Part shown: positions 51,833-60,147 of the stretch, piece by piece | Numbering within the stretch: position 1 is the stretch's first letter | Layout: each line of letters begins with the position of its first letter | Assembly: GCA_945913015.1 (NCBI GenBank) | Contig: CAMECH010000009.1 | Location: forward strand, 1 to 64,000 | Length of the DNA: 64,000 nt | Direction of reading: 5' to 3' | Source of the DNA: an uncultured Bacteroides sp. | GTDB lineage: Bacteria; Bacillota; Clostridia; Lachnospirales; Lachnospiraceae | Notes under the pieces: generated by a model | Told to the model about the DNA's origin: nothing | The model's database searches: none | Seen by the model: only the letters and a program-made list of their open reading frames with translations | Translations under genes and position numbers: made by a program

Positions 51833-53599
51833 ATGAGTGACCAGAAAATCGAAAATCTTTTAAACATAAGCCTCGAAGTGACAAACGAAGAACGAGCCAA
51901 ATCAATCGCCCTCGAAACCGGTTACAATCCCGAGACCAGAATATGGGAAATAATTATAATGTACAGCGGAACACGCGAAAATCTGGCTTCTGTCCTTTCA
52001 AAATATGACAATATCACAATCATTTATCTTATCGGTGGATTTGCCATTCTCAATACGCCGCAGCAGAATATTGAATTAATAGCGCGCGAACCGATAATTG
52101 AATATATAGAAAAGCCCAAGCGTCTGTACTTTGGACTTGCCGCTTCCAAGGCCGCTTCATGCCTGTCATCAATACAATCCGCCCAAAGTCTTAATCTGCG
52201 CGGCACCGGTGTCATCACAGGAGTAATCGACACCGGAATCGACTACCGTCTGCCATCATTTAAAAACGAAGATGGAACAACAAGGCTTTTGTGCATATGG
52301 GATCAGACCGCTGTAAAATCAGAAAACTCCGTCTCTCCCGGAACAGTTCCCTCATACGGCTTCGGTCTTGAATACAGCGAAGCTGAGATTAATGCTTCTC
52401 TTGCCTCACCTCCTGCACCCGAATCAAATACAGATTTTAACGTAACCGATATATCAGGACACGGCACAGCCGTCACGCGCATCGCCGCAGGGAATGAGGG
52501 CATTGCTTCTGACAGCCGCATTATTTTTGTCAAAATGGGACTTGCAAGAGAGGAATCTTTTCCGCGTACTACACAGCTTATGTGTGCTATCGATTACATT
52601 ATACAAAAAGCCATTCAATTCAAAATGCCTGCAGCGATAAATATAAGCTTCGGAAACAACTATGGTGACCACACCGGAACATCTCTTCTTGAAATTTATA
52701 TAGACTCAGTTTCATTTGCATGGAAAAACAGCATATGCATAGGGACCGGCAACGAGGCAGACAGTGCCACACATGCCTCGGGCAGATTATCCGGTCGCAC
52801 ACCGGGAAGCTCACAGTCTGTGCAGATTATTGACTTTGCCATATCTCCATATGAACGCAGCATAAACATGCAGGTTTGGAAATACTACTGGGACAGCATA
52901 CAGCTTGCCATTCTCTCCCCATCCGGGACACGTTTTGAAATTCCGTCTGTCGCCGACAGCGTTATACGCCTGCACACCGACGGCACAACACTGCTTATAT
53001 ATAACGGGCAGCCTTCTCCGTTCAGCATAATGCAGGAAATATATTTTGACTTTATTCCCGACAATGAATATATAGGTTCAGGCATATGGCAGCTTCAGCT
53101 TGAACCCGTTAAAATAATATCCGGAGATTACAACATATGGCTTCCGACGGCGTCTGCAATCAATCCGTCAACAGGCTTTCTTTTGCCAAACAGTGACAAG
53201 ACATTTACAATACCCTCAACATCCTCACGTGCCATTTCAGTAGGCGCATACAACGCACTCAACAACTCATACGCTACATTTTCAGGGCGCGGATATACAT
53301 TAACCGAATCCGGCTTTGCCACATCAAAACCCGACATATGTGCTCCGGGAGTATCAGTTCAGGTTGGCGGACGCAGTTTTACCGGTACATCATTTGCAAC
53401 TCCTTTTGTTACGGGCAGTGCCGCTTTATTGATGGAGTGGGGTATAGTTCTTGGTAACGACCCTTTTCTGTATGGTGAAAAGCTAAAGGCTTATCTTATT
53501 AACGGCGCAAAAAAACTGCCCGGCACACCTTTCACCCCAAATGACCTTACCGGCTGGGGTGCACTGTGTGTTGCGGACAGCATTCCTGTGCAAAACTAA
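51833..53599 (+). CDS. CspA/CspB-like subtilisin family protease
   Basis: This 588-residue S8 peptidase belongs to the clostridial Csp-like group. An N-terminal pro-domain (about 1-95) includes ILNTPQQNIELIAREP. Catalytic Asp is in GVIDTGIDYRLPSF, His in SGHGTAVTRIAAGNEG and Ser in TGTSFATPFVTGSAAL; Asn is in GTGNEADSATH. A jelly-roll-like insert (MQVWKYYWDSIQLAILSPSG, about 345-450) is typical of Csp proteins. All three catalytic residues are present, unlike some Csp pseudoproteases. Csp proteins act in spore germination in Clostridium, but Lachnospiraceae have many paralogues and no spore gene is adjacent. The track's GTG start is three codons earlier; I prefer the ATG. Confidence 0.87.
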   Translation: MSDQKIENLLNISLEVTNEERAKSIALETGYNPETRIWEIIIMYSGTRENLASVLSKYDNITIIYLIGGFAILNTPQQNIELIAREPIIEYIEKPKRLYFGLAASKAASCLSSIQSAQSLNLRGTGVITGVIDTGIDYRLPSFKNEDGTTRLLCIWDQTAVKSENSVSPGTVPSYGFGLEYSEAEINASLASPPAPESNTDFNVTDISGHGTAVTRIAAGNEGIASDSRIIFVKMGLAREESFPRTTQLMCAIDYIIQKAIQFKMPAAINISFGNNYGDHTGTSLLEIYIDSVSFAWKNSICIGTGNEADSATHASGRLSGRTPGSSQSVQIIDFAISPYERSINMQVWKYYWDSIQLAILSPSGTRFEIPSVADSVIRLHTDGTTLLIYNGQPSPFSIMQEIYFDFIPDNEYIGSGIWQLQLEPVKIISGDYNIWLPTASAINPSTGFLLPNSDKTFTIPSTSSRAISVGAYNALNNSYATFSGRGYTLTESGFATSKPDICAPGVSVQVGGRSFTGTSFATPFVTGSAALLMEWGIVLGNDPFLYGEKLKAYLINGAKKLPGTPFTPNDLTGWGALCVADSIPVQN

Positions 53600-53603
53600 T
53601 TCC

Positions 53604-55031
53604 TTATTCAATTTGGGTATCAATCTGCTCAATATACTTCCACGTCTTCCCCTTGTCATCAGATACATATCTTGCCGCAAGAGTTGCGTTATTATATGTA
53701 CTGTCGGGACTTTGCGTGACAAGAAGCGAAAGCTTGCCGGATGAGTCAGCCGTCGGCGTGTTAGCCTGTACAAACACCTGATTCCACTGATACTTATTTC
53801 CAACATTATCACTTAACTGCTGGGCTTCAAGCTGCACCACCGAAAATGTCTCTCCACCGTCAAATGTTGAAATAAGAGTATTCGTCATATCCGTATCATA
53901 TTTATAGCTTATAAATCCGGTCTTTTCATCAATAAAGGCTGCACCTATTATTTCTTTTGCAAATGGTGTAGTCCCAACCTGTGCCCAGTTTTCACCTCCG
54001 TCCGAGGTTTTAAAAATTGCGGACGCCTGCGTGCTCTGCCCCTTTGTATATCCGACTACTATAACGCCATCATTGTCAGAGAAGAAATTCATGTACGCAA
54101 AATTCAAATCTGTTATATCCGACACCTGCGAACTTACCCAATGTTCTCCCTTATCTTTCGTATAAATTATTGTAAGCGGCACAGATTTTCCGTTGACTAC
54201 AACTCCGCCATACAAAAAGGCAGCATTCTGCGAATCAATTACATATGTACCCTCATCAACAATCTTCTTTGATTCAGGTGTGTTATCATTTCTGTTAACA
54301 TAACTTTGCAAAAGATATGCCGATTCCGCCGGAACTGTTACCCACTTCTCACCGCCGTCAAATGTTACCTGTATTTTATCATCCGAAAGCTGATAGCGAT
54401 ACAGACTCTCATCCGGCTCCTTATCTGTATTATTCGCGGATACAGGGATTCCGCCTGAAGTGTAGGTTTTTATTCCGTATTCTTCCGGCATCTGTATTAA
54501 CGCCGCACGTACCTTAGCCGTTCCGTCATAAAGATTTTCTATATCAAATCTTACAACCCATTCGCAAATCATAACACCATCAGACACGTAGCCTTCCCAT
54601 GAGTCAAAATAATCACTCTCTTTATTAAATGCCTCAGCAGAAAAACCTATCAGCACAGTATTATCATTCGCATTAATTACATTTATTTCATTGACTGATA
54701 CATTTTTAAGCGCTTTTACACTTGGAACAAAACGCCCTTTCATCTGTCCGAGATATGACTCCATCCATATCCTTGAGACATCCACAAGTGATATCGTACT
54801 AACCCAGTCGTCTGCGCTTTTAGACTCCTGTTCTGCCATAAGTCCATTATCACCGTCAACGACTTCAAGCTCCTTATTAATCCGTATTTCATACGTATAC
54901 TGTGATTTTATTTCAGTATCATTTTGATGTTTTCTGCCATACTCATAATAGGATATAATTGCAACTATAACAGCAAAACTGAGTATAGTCAGTATTTTTA
55001 TTCCATGTTCACTCAGAATCCGCTTCATCAT
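53604..55031 (-). CDS. Membrane-anchored BNR/Asp-box repeat protein
   Basis: This 475-residue protein has a short basic start, one helix (ILTILSFAVIVAIISYY, about 12-29) and an outer domain. After about 190 residues it holds at least five Asp-box-like turns: FDGGEKWVTV, KDKGEHWVSS, SDGGENWAQV, FDGGETFSVV and DDKGKTWKYI. These mark a beta-propeller as in sialidase-like or Ycf48-like proteins; no sialidase catalytic residues are evident. The start was moved to the ninth residue, preceded by GGGAG. Third gene after a degenerate ABC ATPase and a membrane protein, so it may be the outer sensor or ligand-binding part of that module. Confidence 0.68.
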   Translation of the reverse strand: MMKRILSEHGIKILTILSFAVIVAIISYYEYGRKHQNDTEIKSQYTYEIRINKELEVVDGDNGLMAEQESKSADDWVSTISLVDVSRIWMESYLGQMKGRFVPSVKALKNVSVNEINVINANDNTVLIGFSAEAFNKESDYFDSWEGYVSDGVMICEWVVRFDIENLYDGTAKVRAALIQMPEEYGIKTYTSGGIPVSANNTDKEPDESLYRYQLSDDKIQVTFDGGEKWVTVPAESAYLLQSYVNRNDNTPESKKIVDEGTYVIDSQNAAFLYGGVVVNGKSVPLTIIYTKDKGEHWVSSQVSDITDLNFAYMNFFSDNDGVIVVGYTKGQSTQASAIFKTSDGGENWAQVGTTPFAKEIIGAAFIDEKTGFISYKYDTDMTNTLISTFDGGETFSVVQLEAQQLSDNVGNKYQWNQVFVQANTPTADSSGKLSLLVTQSPDSTYNNATLAARYVSDDKGKTWKYIEQIDTQIE

Positions 55032-55054
55032 AAGTCGCATCTCCCAGTCAGTCA

Positions 55055-55879
55055 TTAATTAAAATCTTCTCTCTTTTCAAACACTCGGTCCCTTACAATC
55101 ATGCCATAACGCTTATAATTCCATATTATATAAAGGCTCATTACCGAAAACAGCATTGCAACCACAATTACAACAGGCCCTGTAACCACGTTCCATACAG
55201 GCGAAATCTTCCTGAAAGCATACGGACACGCATATGCTATTATTATAGCCAGTGCTATCACAACGCCATCATATAGTGCTTTCTTCCTGTGAAGTCTCCT
55301 GAAGAAAGTATATACAACCAAACCTGCCACTTCACCTACCGGTCTTACAAGTCCCGTAACCAGCGCAAGCAAAAATGCCTGCGGCATCGATACTCCAAGC
55401 AGTGCAAGGGCAGCGCCTCCAAAAATCATATCAACAGCCATTCTGTAAATAATTCGTCCGAAATAATATCTTGATGCTTTTACACCTGCCGTATCAAGCA
55501 AAAATGCATCTCTTTCCGACATTGTAAATATAGTTGTGTTTGTTATTGTTCCGCAGAGCGTTGATAAAACAAAATACATATAAATAATGGCAAGGTTCTG
55601 CTGCCTTGATATAAGCGGGCAGAAATTCCCCAGAATTTTCCACGGAATCCATGTCATAATAAATACATATGCAACTTTTTTGGCGAATTCATAAATAAGA
55701 AGACCAATACACGTCAGCACTTCCATTATAATTTTCGGAATGTTTTTCCCGCCTCTAAACGGTTCTTCTCCCATACGCTCTCTTAAAAATGGCACCTTCA
55801 GAAGCAGGCTTATGAGCATATTGGCGCCTTCCTGCATTTTCATTATTTTGTCAGGAAACAAATCCCTAATTAATCCCAT
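55055..55879 (-). CDS. ABC-type membrane protein (permease-like)
   Basis: This 274-residue protein has an amphipathic start (LFPDKIMKMQEGANMLISLL) and about six hydrophobic helices: IPKIIMEVLTCIGLLIYEF, VAYVFIMTWIPWKIL, LAIIYMYFVLSTLCGTI, MIFGGAALALLGV with AFLLALVTGLV, VVIALAIIIAYACPY and GPVVIVVAMLFSVMSLYII. The middle NTTIFTMSERDAFLLDTAGVKASRYYFGRIIYR resembles coupling regions of ABC-2-type permeases in large exporters (extent only). The start was set at MGLIRDLF, with AAGGAGAAGAAG upstream; it overlaps the ATPase gene's end by 14 bp. Substrate unknown. Confidence 0.62.
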   Translation of the reverse strand: MGLIRDLFPDKIMKMQEGANMLISLLLKVPFLRERMGEEPFRGGKNIPKIIMEVLTCIGLLIYEFAKKVAYVFIMTWIPWKILGNFCPLISRQQNLAIIYMYFVLSTLCGTITNTTIFTMSERDAFLLDTAGVKASRYYFGRIIYRMAVDMIFGGAALALLGVSMPQAFLLALVTGLVRPVGEVAGLVVYTFFRRLHRKKALYDGVVIALAIIIAYACPYAFRKISPVWNVVTGPVVIVVAMLFSVMSLYIIWNYKRYGMIVRDRVFEKREDFN

Positions 55880-56531
55880 CTTCTTCTCCTTCGGCAAGCA
55901 ACTCAACGACAGCCTGCCTGATTTCAGGTATTTCAAAGCTCTCTCCCGACACCATGTTCAATTCCCCATTATTGAGCACCACCACATCATCCGAAAGAGT
56001 TCTTGCGACATCAATATTACCACTTGTAACTATAATTATATGCTCATCCTTCATCTCATCAAGAATAGGAAACATATCATTAAAAAATTCCTCACTGCAG
56101 TAATCAAACAATGCATCAAACGCCATAACATACGGCTTTTTAATAAGGATAACGGCAATCTGAAGTCTTTTTCTTACTTCAAACTCACACACCGAGATAA
56201 GCTGATTAAACACCTCATGCGGCACTCCCACACGTTCGCATGCCTCCACCGCAGTTTTTGTATCGCACATATAGCTTAAATATTCCATAACCGTAAGGTA
56301 TGGCGGAAACGTGGCATCCTCATGTACCATCATAGCTTTCCCGTTATCGCTTATGTATACCTTTCCTGCATTGGGCTTACATAATCCGGCAACACATTCA
56401 CACAAAAGTGTCTTTCCCGAACCATGCCTTCCGATAACCGGATAAATCTCCCCTTTATTAAAAATATAATTTGCATCGGTTATCATTTCTGTCCTGTTAA
56501 ATATTTTTTTCAAATTAGCCAGCTGTAACAC
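55866..56531 (-). CDS. Degenerate ABC transporter ATPase
   Basis: This protein of about 221 residues has an ABC ATPase fold with an intact Walker A (IGRHGSGKTLLCECVAGL, near 35). The Q-loop region is MVHEDATFPPYLTV. The signature LSGGQ is replaced (VCEFEVRKRLQIAVIL). Walker B reads YVMAFDALFD, keeping Asp but replacing the catalytic Glu with Ala. The H-loop reads IVTSGNIDVART, without His. It may bind ATP without normal hydrolysis. The ORF track starts five codons earlier at a TTG; GAGGAATTAAA supports GTG at 56531, the start chosen. First of a three-gene operon. Confidence 0.75.
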   Translation of the reverse strand: MLQLANLKKIFNRTEMITDANYIFNKGEIYPVIGRHGSGKTLLCECVAGLCKPNAGKVYISDNGKAMMVHEDATFPPYLTVMEYLSYMCDTKTAVEACERVGVPHEVFNQLISVCEFEVRKRLQIAVILIKKPYVMAFDALFDYCSEEFFNDMFPILDEMKDEHIIIVTSGNIDVARTLSDDVVVLNNGELNMVSGESFEIPEIRQAVVELLAEGEEDGIN

Positions 56532-56637
56532 TTTAATTCCTCGCAAACACTACATATTACTAATTTAATCAGAATAATTATATTATATAACAAACGATTT
56601 TGTAAATATAATATTTTAATTAAAGCTTCATATTCTA

Positions 56638-56667
56638 TTGATAATTAGCCTTAAACTATGATATAAT
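56638..56667 (+). promoter_or_regulatory. Promoter of the PAP2 gene
   Basis: TTGATA (56638-56643), 18 bp and TATAAT (56662-56667), with an extended -10 TG-A immediately before. It lies 47 bp upstream of the PAP2 start. Confidence 0.7.
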
Positions 56668-56713
56668 TACAAAATGTTGTTAATTATGTGAATATTTTAA
56701 TTGGAGGGAACTG

Positions 56714-57385
56714 ATGGATTTTAAGAATTGGGCTGCCAGACATTGGCGCATATGGTATGTTTCATATGTATTTATGTATCTGCCCTGGTTTTTTACAACA
56801 GAAAAACTGATAACATTTGACCATCCTAATCTGCACGTAATGCACTCACCGATTGATGACCTTATTCCGTTCTGTGAATACTTCATCATACCTTACTGCA
56901 TATGGTTTTTTTACATTGCAGTGACATGTGTTTTTATGTATTTTAAGGGAACCGATACAGAATACAAACGTTTTGCATGGTCGCTCATTATCGGCATGTC
57001 AATCTGCATGATAATATGTATGATTTATCCAAACTGTGTCACCATGCGTCCTGATTCACTTGAACGCGACAATATTTTTACAAGAATAATATCAATGCTT
57101 TGGGCGACAGATACGTCAACCAACGTATTTCCAAGCATACATGTATATAATTCAATTGCGATACACATAGCACTCTGTAAATGCGAAGCACTTGAAAATC
57201 ATCGCATCGTACGTTTTATTTCACTTATAACATGCATTTTCATATGTATGTCGACAGTATTCTTAAAGCAGCATTCCGTTATTGATGTTGCCGGCGCCGG
57301 AGTTTTAATGGCTGTGATGTACTACTTTTTGTACGTTCCTTCTGAGGAAAGACGTTTTTCACTCAGAAGTGCATGGAGCAAATAG
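56714..57385 (+). CDS. PAP2-superfamily membrane phosphatase
   Basis: This 223-residue integral membrane protein has about six helices and belongs to the PAP2 branch related to inositol-phosphorylceramide synthases. Motif pieces: VTMRPDSLERDN, VFPSIHVYNSIAIHI (PSxH) and FLKQHSVIDVAGAG (HSxxxD with catalytic His). The first motif's usual Lys is not evident. It probably dephosphorylates or transfers a lipid phosphate, for example undecaprenyl or diacylglycerol phosphates. The SD is TTGGAGGG. Monocistronic, with its own promoter and terminator. The stop TAG lies inside a tandem 15-bp duplication. Confidence 0.84.
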   Translation: MDFKNWAARHWRIWYVSYVFMYLPWFFTTEKLITFDHPNLHVMHSPIDDLIPFCEYFIIPYCIWFFYIAVTCVFMYFKGTDTEYKRFAWSLIIGMSICMIICMIYPNCVTMRPDSLERDNIFTRIISMLWATDTSTNVFPSIHVYNSIAIHIALCKCEALENHRIVRFISLITCIFICMSTVFLKQHSVIDVAGAGVLMAVMYYFLYVPSEERRFSLRSAWSK

Positions 57386-57412
57386 TTTTGCAATTTCTAG
57401 TTTTGCAATTTC
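57383..57412 (+). repeat. Tandem 15-bp duplication at the PAP2 stop codon
   Basis: TAGTTTTGCAATTTC occurs twice without a gap. The first TAG is the PAP2 stop codon. Confidence 0.9.
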
Positions 57413-57428
57413 ATGAAGCACTTAAATA

Positions 57429-57472
57429 AAATGAGCGGACATTTATGATTAACAATGTCCACTCATTTTTTA
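57429..57472 (+). terminator. Terminator after the PAP2 gene
   Basis: AATGAGCGGACATT and AATGTCCACTCATT form a 14-bp stem with one mismatch around a 10-nt loop, followed by TTTTTT. With the A-run before it, it can also serve the minus strand. Confidence 0.82.
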
Positions 57473-57474
57473 AT

Positions 57475-57508
57475 TATGCAGTCCGCCTATCTATGCAGTC
57501 CGCTCTCT
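57475..57508. repeat. Tandem 17-bp duplication
   Basis: TATGCAGTCCGCCTATC is followed directly by TATGCAGTCCGCTCTCT. The first 12 bases are identical. Confidence 0.8.
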
Positions 57509-57514
57509 TTCTAA

Positions 57515-57554
57515 TTGTAATTCCGCTTTACATTTTGTAATTCCGCTTTACATT
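57515..57554. repeat. Tandem 20-bp duplication
   Basis: TTGTAATTCCGCTTTACATT occurs twice in exact tandem, just after the kduD 3' end on the minus-strand side. Confidence 0.9.
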
Positions 57555-57568
57555 CTCATATTACGGGC

Positions 57569-58330
57569 TTATCTTGCAAGCCATCCGCCATCTACTGCTA
57601 CAGTAAATCCGTGAACATAGTTTGCTGCGTCTGAGGCAAGCCATACAACAGCACCCTGCATATCTTCAGGTGTTCCCCATCTTCCTGCCGGTATTCTGTC
57701 AAGAATCTCCTCGCTTCTGTTCTCATCGCTTCTAAGCTGCGCTGTATTATTAGTAGCCATATATCCCGGTGCAATTGCATTTACATTAATGTTATACTTA
57801 GCCCACTCATTGGCAAGTGCACGTGTAAGTCCGAGAATAGCGCTCTTACTTGCAGTATATGCAGGCACACGGATTCCGCCCTGATATGAAAGCATTGAAG
57901 CCACATTGATAATTTTTCCGCCACTCTGCTGCTTTACGTACTGCTTTGCAAATGCCTGTGAAAGGAAAAATACAACCTTCTGGTTAACATTCACCACCTG
58001 CTCCCAGCTTTCCTCATCATACTCGATTGCATCTATTCTCTTGATAAGTCCTGCATTATTCACAAGAATATCCACTCTTCCAAATGCAGCAAGTGATTCG
58101 TCGAGAATTCTCTGTACCGGCTCAGTATCAGAAAGATCTGCTATTACTTCAGCAAACTCTCCGCCAAATTCCTCTATTTTCTTCTTTGTATCCTCGCATG
58201 AGCGCCTTGCAACTCCGACAACCTTTGCTCCTGCCTGTGCGAGCGCTACTGCCATTCCCTGTCCGAGTCCTGTATTGGCTCCCGTAACAACAGCAACCTT
58301 TCCCTTAAGGCTAAACATATCAAGTATCAT
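57569..58330 (-). CDS. kduD: 2-deoxy-D-gluconate 3-dehydrogenase (KduD-like SDR)
   Basis: This 253-residue short-chain dehydrogenase most likely interconverts 2-keto-3-deoxygluconate and 2,5-diketo-3-deoxygluconate in pectin and uronate breakdown. The cofactor site is VVTGANTGLGQGMAVAL, with DILVNNAGLIKR. Catalytic residues are S in NVASMLSYQGG and Y/K in VPAYTASKSAIL. DMFSLKGKVA at the start and the end HGFTVAVDGGWLAR are characteristic of KduD. The SD is AGGAG, 7 nt before the first Met; a second in-frame ATG follows four codons later. No kduI or uxa genes are adjacent, so the substrate is inferred. Confidence 0.83.
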   Translation of the reverse strand: MILDMFSLKGKVAVVTGANTGLGQGMAVALAQAGAKVVGVARRSCEDTKKKIEEFGGEFAEVIADLSDTEPVQRILDESLAAFGRVDILVNNAGLIKRIDAIEYDEESWEQVVNVNQKVVFFLSQAFAKQYVKQQSGGKIINVASMLSYQGGIRVPAYTASKSAILGLTRALANEWAKYNINVNAIAPGYMATNNTAQLRSDENRSEEILDRIPAGRWGTPEDMQGAVVWLASDAANYVHGFTVAVDGGWLAR

Positions 58331-58373
58331 ATCATATCTCCTCTCTCTTTACCTGTTTTGATTCTATATTAAA

Positions 58374-59405
58374 TTAATTGAATCCGATAATTTTATTCAT
58401 CACCCTGTAACCGGTCGAAGAAATCTGTCTTCCAAGTCTTCCCGGAAGATTGACTGTCCATCCGAGCACACTGTAGCGAAGTTTTTTATAAAGCTTTATA
58501 TCTTTGTCCTTTACATACTGCCACAGCTCTTCCTTTTTTTCAAGAAGTTCCTTGTCCTTTGATATAATAAGCATAATTGAGGATACTTCCATCATAATAC
58601 GCAGATATTTTATCATGTAATTCTTACATTTCTCATTATCTGTAATATCAAATTTAAAATAATCGACCATCCGCTTTGTAACTCTTATCTGCTGGTCAAT
58701 CCGCTTAATCATAATCTGTTCATTGACGGACTGGTCTTCGCGCCCGATAAAATATCTGTAAAAATTAGTATTGAGGTAATACATATTTTTGACGCTTGGC
58801 AATGGCTCAAACACAAAAATGTTATCTACATAAAAAGTATGCTTAGGCAACTCAAGCCTACAGTCCTTAAGCATCTGCGTGCGGTAAATGACAGAGTGCA
58901 TAAGTATGTACTGGTCCAGTTTAAAATGACCTATCTCATCCCATGTAAACATTCTGTCCTGCGGAAAAACATTGGTGTATCTGATAACCTTTTTGTGCGT
59001 TGCACCAACCTTGTCATAAACATAGTTGCACACAAGCATGTCAAGCTCTTCTTCCCCGCTCTGCGCTCTTTCATCAAGTTTTTTTAATGTTTCAAGCACC
59101 TTTCTATAGCTCTTTGCATCAACCCAGTCATCGCTGTCAACTACCTTAAAGAATCTGCCTGTTGCATTCTTAAGACCTGTATTGACTGCCTCTCCGTGTC
59201 CTCCATTCTCCTGATGGACAGCCTTAATTATTGTCGGATACTTTGCGGCATAATCATCTGCTATCTGCGCCGTATTATCCTTTACAGAACCGTCATCAAC
59301 TATTATGATTTCCACATCTTCACCGCCCACAAGCAGTGATTTAATGCATTTCTCCATATAATCCGCTGAATTATAGCATGGTATTGCGACTGATAAAATT
59401 TTCAT
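58374..59405 (-). CDS. Family 2 glycosyltransferase
   Basis: This 343-residue enzyme has a GT-A domain (VAIPCYNSADYMEKCIKSLL; DVEIIIVDDGSVKDNT; FFKVVDSDDWVDAKSY with the DxD-type pair) followed by a longer helical C-terminus with a basic end (KLYKKLRYSVLGWTVNLPGR). No transmembrane helix. Relatives decorate surface polysaccharide or teichoic acids. The start was moved to MKILSVAIP, fifth residue of the ORF, with GGAG in AATGGAGACAAAA. It has no glycan gene neighbours. Confidence 0.87.
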   Translation of the reverse strand: MKILSVAIPCYNSADYMEKCIKSLLVGGEDVEIIIVDDGSVKDNTAQIADDYAAKYPTIIKAVHQENGGHGEAVNTGLKNATGRFFKVVDSDDWVDAKSYRKVLETLKKLDERAQSGEEELDMLVCNYVYDKVGATHKKVIRYTNVFPQDRMFTWDEIGHFKLDQYILMHSVIYRTQMLKDCRLELPKHTFYVDNIFVFEPLPSVKNMYYLNTNFYRYFIGREDQSVNEQIMIKRIDQQIRVTKRMVDYFKFDITDNEKCKNYMIKYLRIMMEVSSIMLIISKDKELLEKKEELWQYVKDKDIKLYKKLRYSVLGWTVNLPGRLGRQISSTGYRVMNKIIGFN

Positions 59406-59453
59406 TTTTGTCTCCATTCCGACATTATTAATTTGTCTTTATCCATTATATGC

Positions 59454-60089
59454 TCACATCTGCATCAAAATTGTAACAAGATTTGCGGCCGCATGCATTG
59501 CCACAGGTGCAATTATTGTACCGCGCTTATGATATAAAAGAGCAAACAGCACTCCCATTACAAATCCGTATATGACCTGTACGAGGCTTGCATGACCCAT
59601 TGCAAAAAACATGGACGATACAACCACTGATACCGGTATCCCAAAATCAGATTCCATTTTATGATATATCATCCCGCGAAACAGCATTTCCTCCATCAGC
59701 GGCGCCAATACCACTGACGAAACCATTGTCAGTACAATATTCTGCCTATACACTTCCTGTGCCTGCAAAAAGTCTGCATCTGCTCCTACACCTGATACAC
59801 TTACTGCAAATGTCACAAGCGCCCCGATAAATGCTCCGGCGATTACCGGAATCAGTATATCGTTTAAAAATTTATTGTTCCATCTAAATGTGTCGGCAAG
59901 TCTCTTTTCCTTAAACAATATGAAAATGAACACCGGTATCATTATAAGCTGTCCGGCAACACTCATGGCTATCCCTGCTTCTTTGCCCACAAACACAGGC
60001 ATAAGTATAGTAAGCAGTTCCATAACTGCCAGATAAATAATGTATGGTATAAATGCTTCACATAATCGGATAAAATTCATTTTAAACAT
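59454..60089 (-). CDS. CPBP-family intramembrane metalloprotease
   Basis: This protein of about 211 residues has several hydrophobic helices and the Abi/CPBP (Rce1-like) motifs: LAPLMEEMLFRGMIYH, FAMGHASLVQVIYG and VAMHAAANLV. These give the two Glu, the Arg and the His residues of the active site. Such proteases act in membrane proteolysis or bacteriocin immunity; the target is unknown. The ORF track starts at a TTG inside the histidine kinase gene; I start at MFKMNFIRL. Its SD is weak (GGAAG at long distance), so the start is uncertain. Same strand as, and closely behind, the two-component genes, so it could be under their control. Confidence 0.82.
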   Translation of the reverse strand: MFKMNFIRLCEAFIPYIIYLAVMELLTILMPVFVGKEAGIAMSVAGQLIMIPVFIFILFKEKRLADTFRWNNKFLNDILIPVIAGAFIGALVTFAVSVSGVGADADFLQAQEVYRQNIVLTMVSSVVLAPLMEEMLFRGMIYHKMESDFGIPVSVVVSSMFFAMGHASLVQVIYGFVMGVLFALLYHKRGTIIAPVAMHAAANLVTILMQM

Positions 60090-60147
60090 AATATAATTAT
60101 ACTTCCAGGTGCGCAGACCGTCAACCTTACACTCACTGACAATTGCA

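Noticed and set aside
57569-58330. Pectin-utilisation locus around kduD
   Set aside because: KduD has no pectin genes next to it, and GH28 is 44 kb away; the two are scattered, so no locus is claimed.
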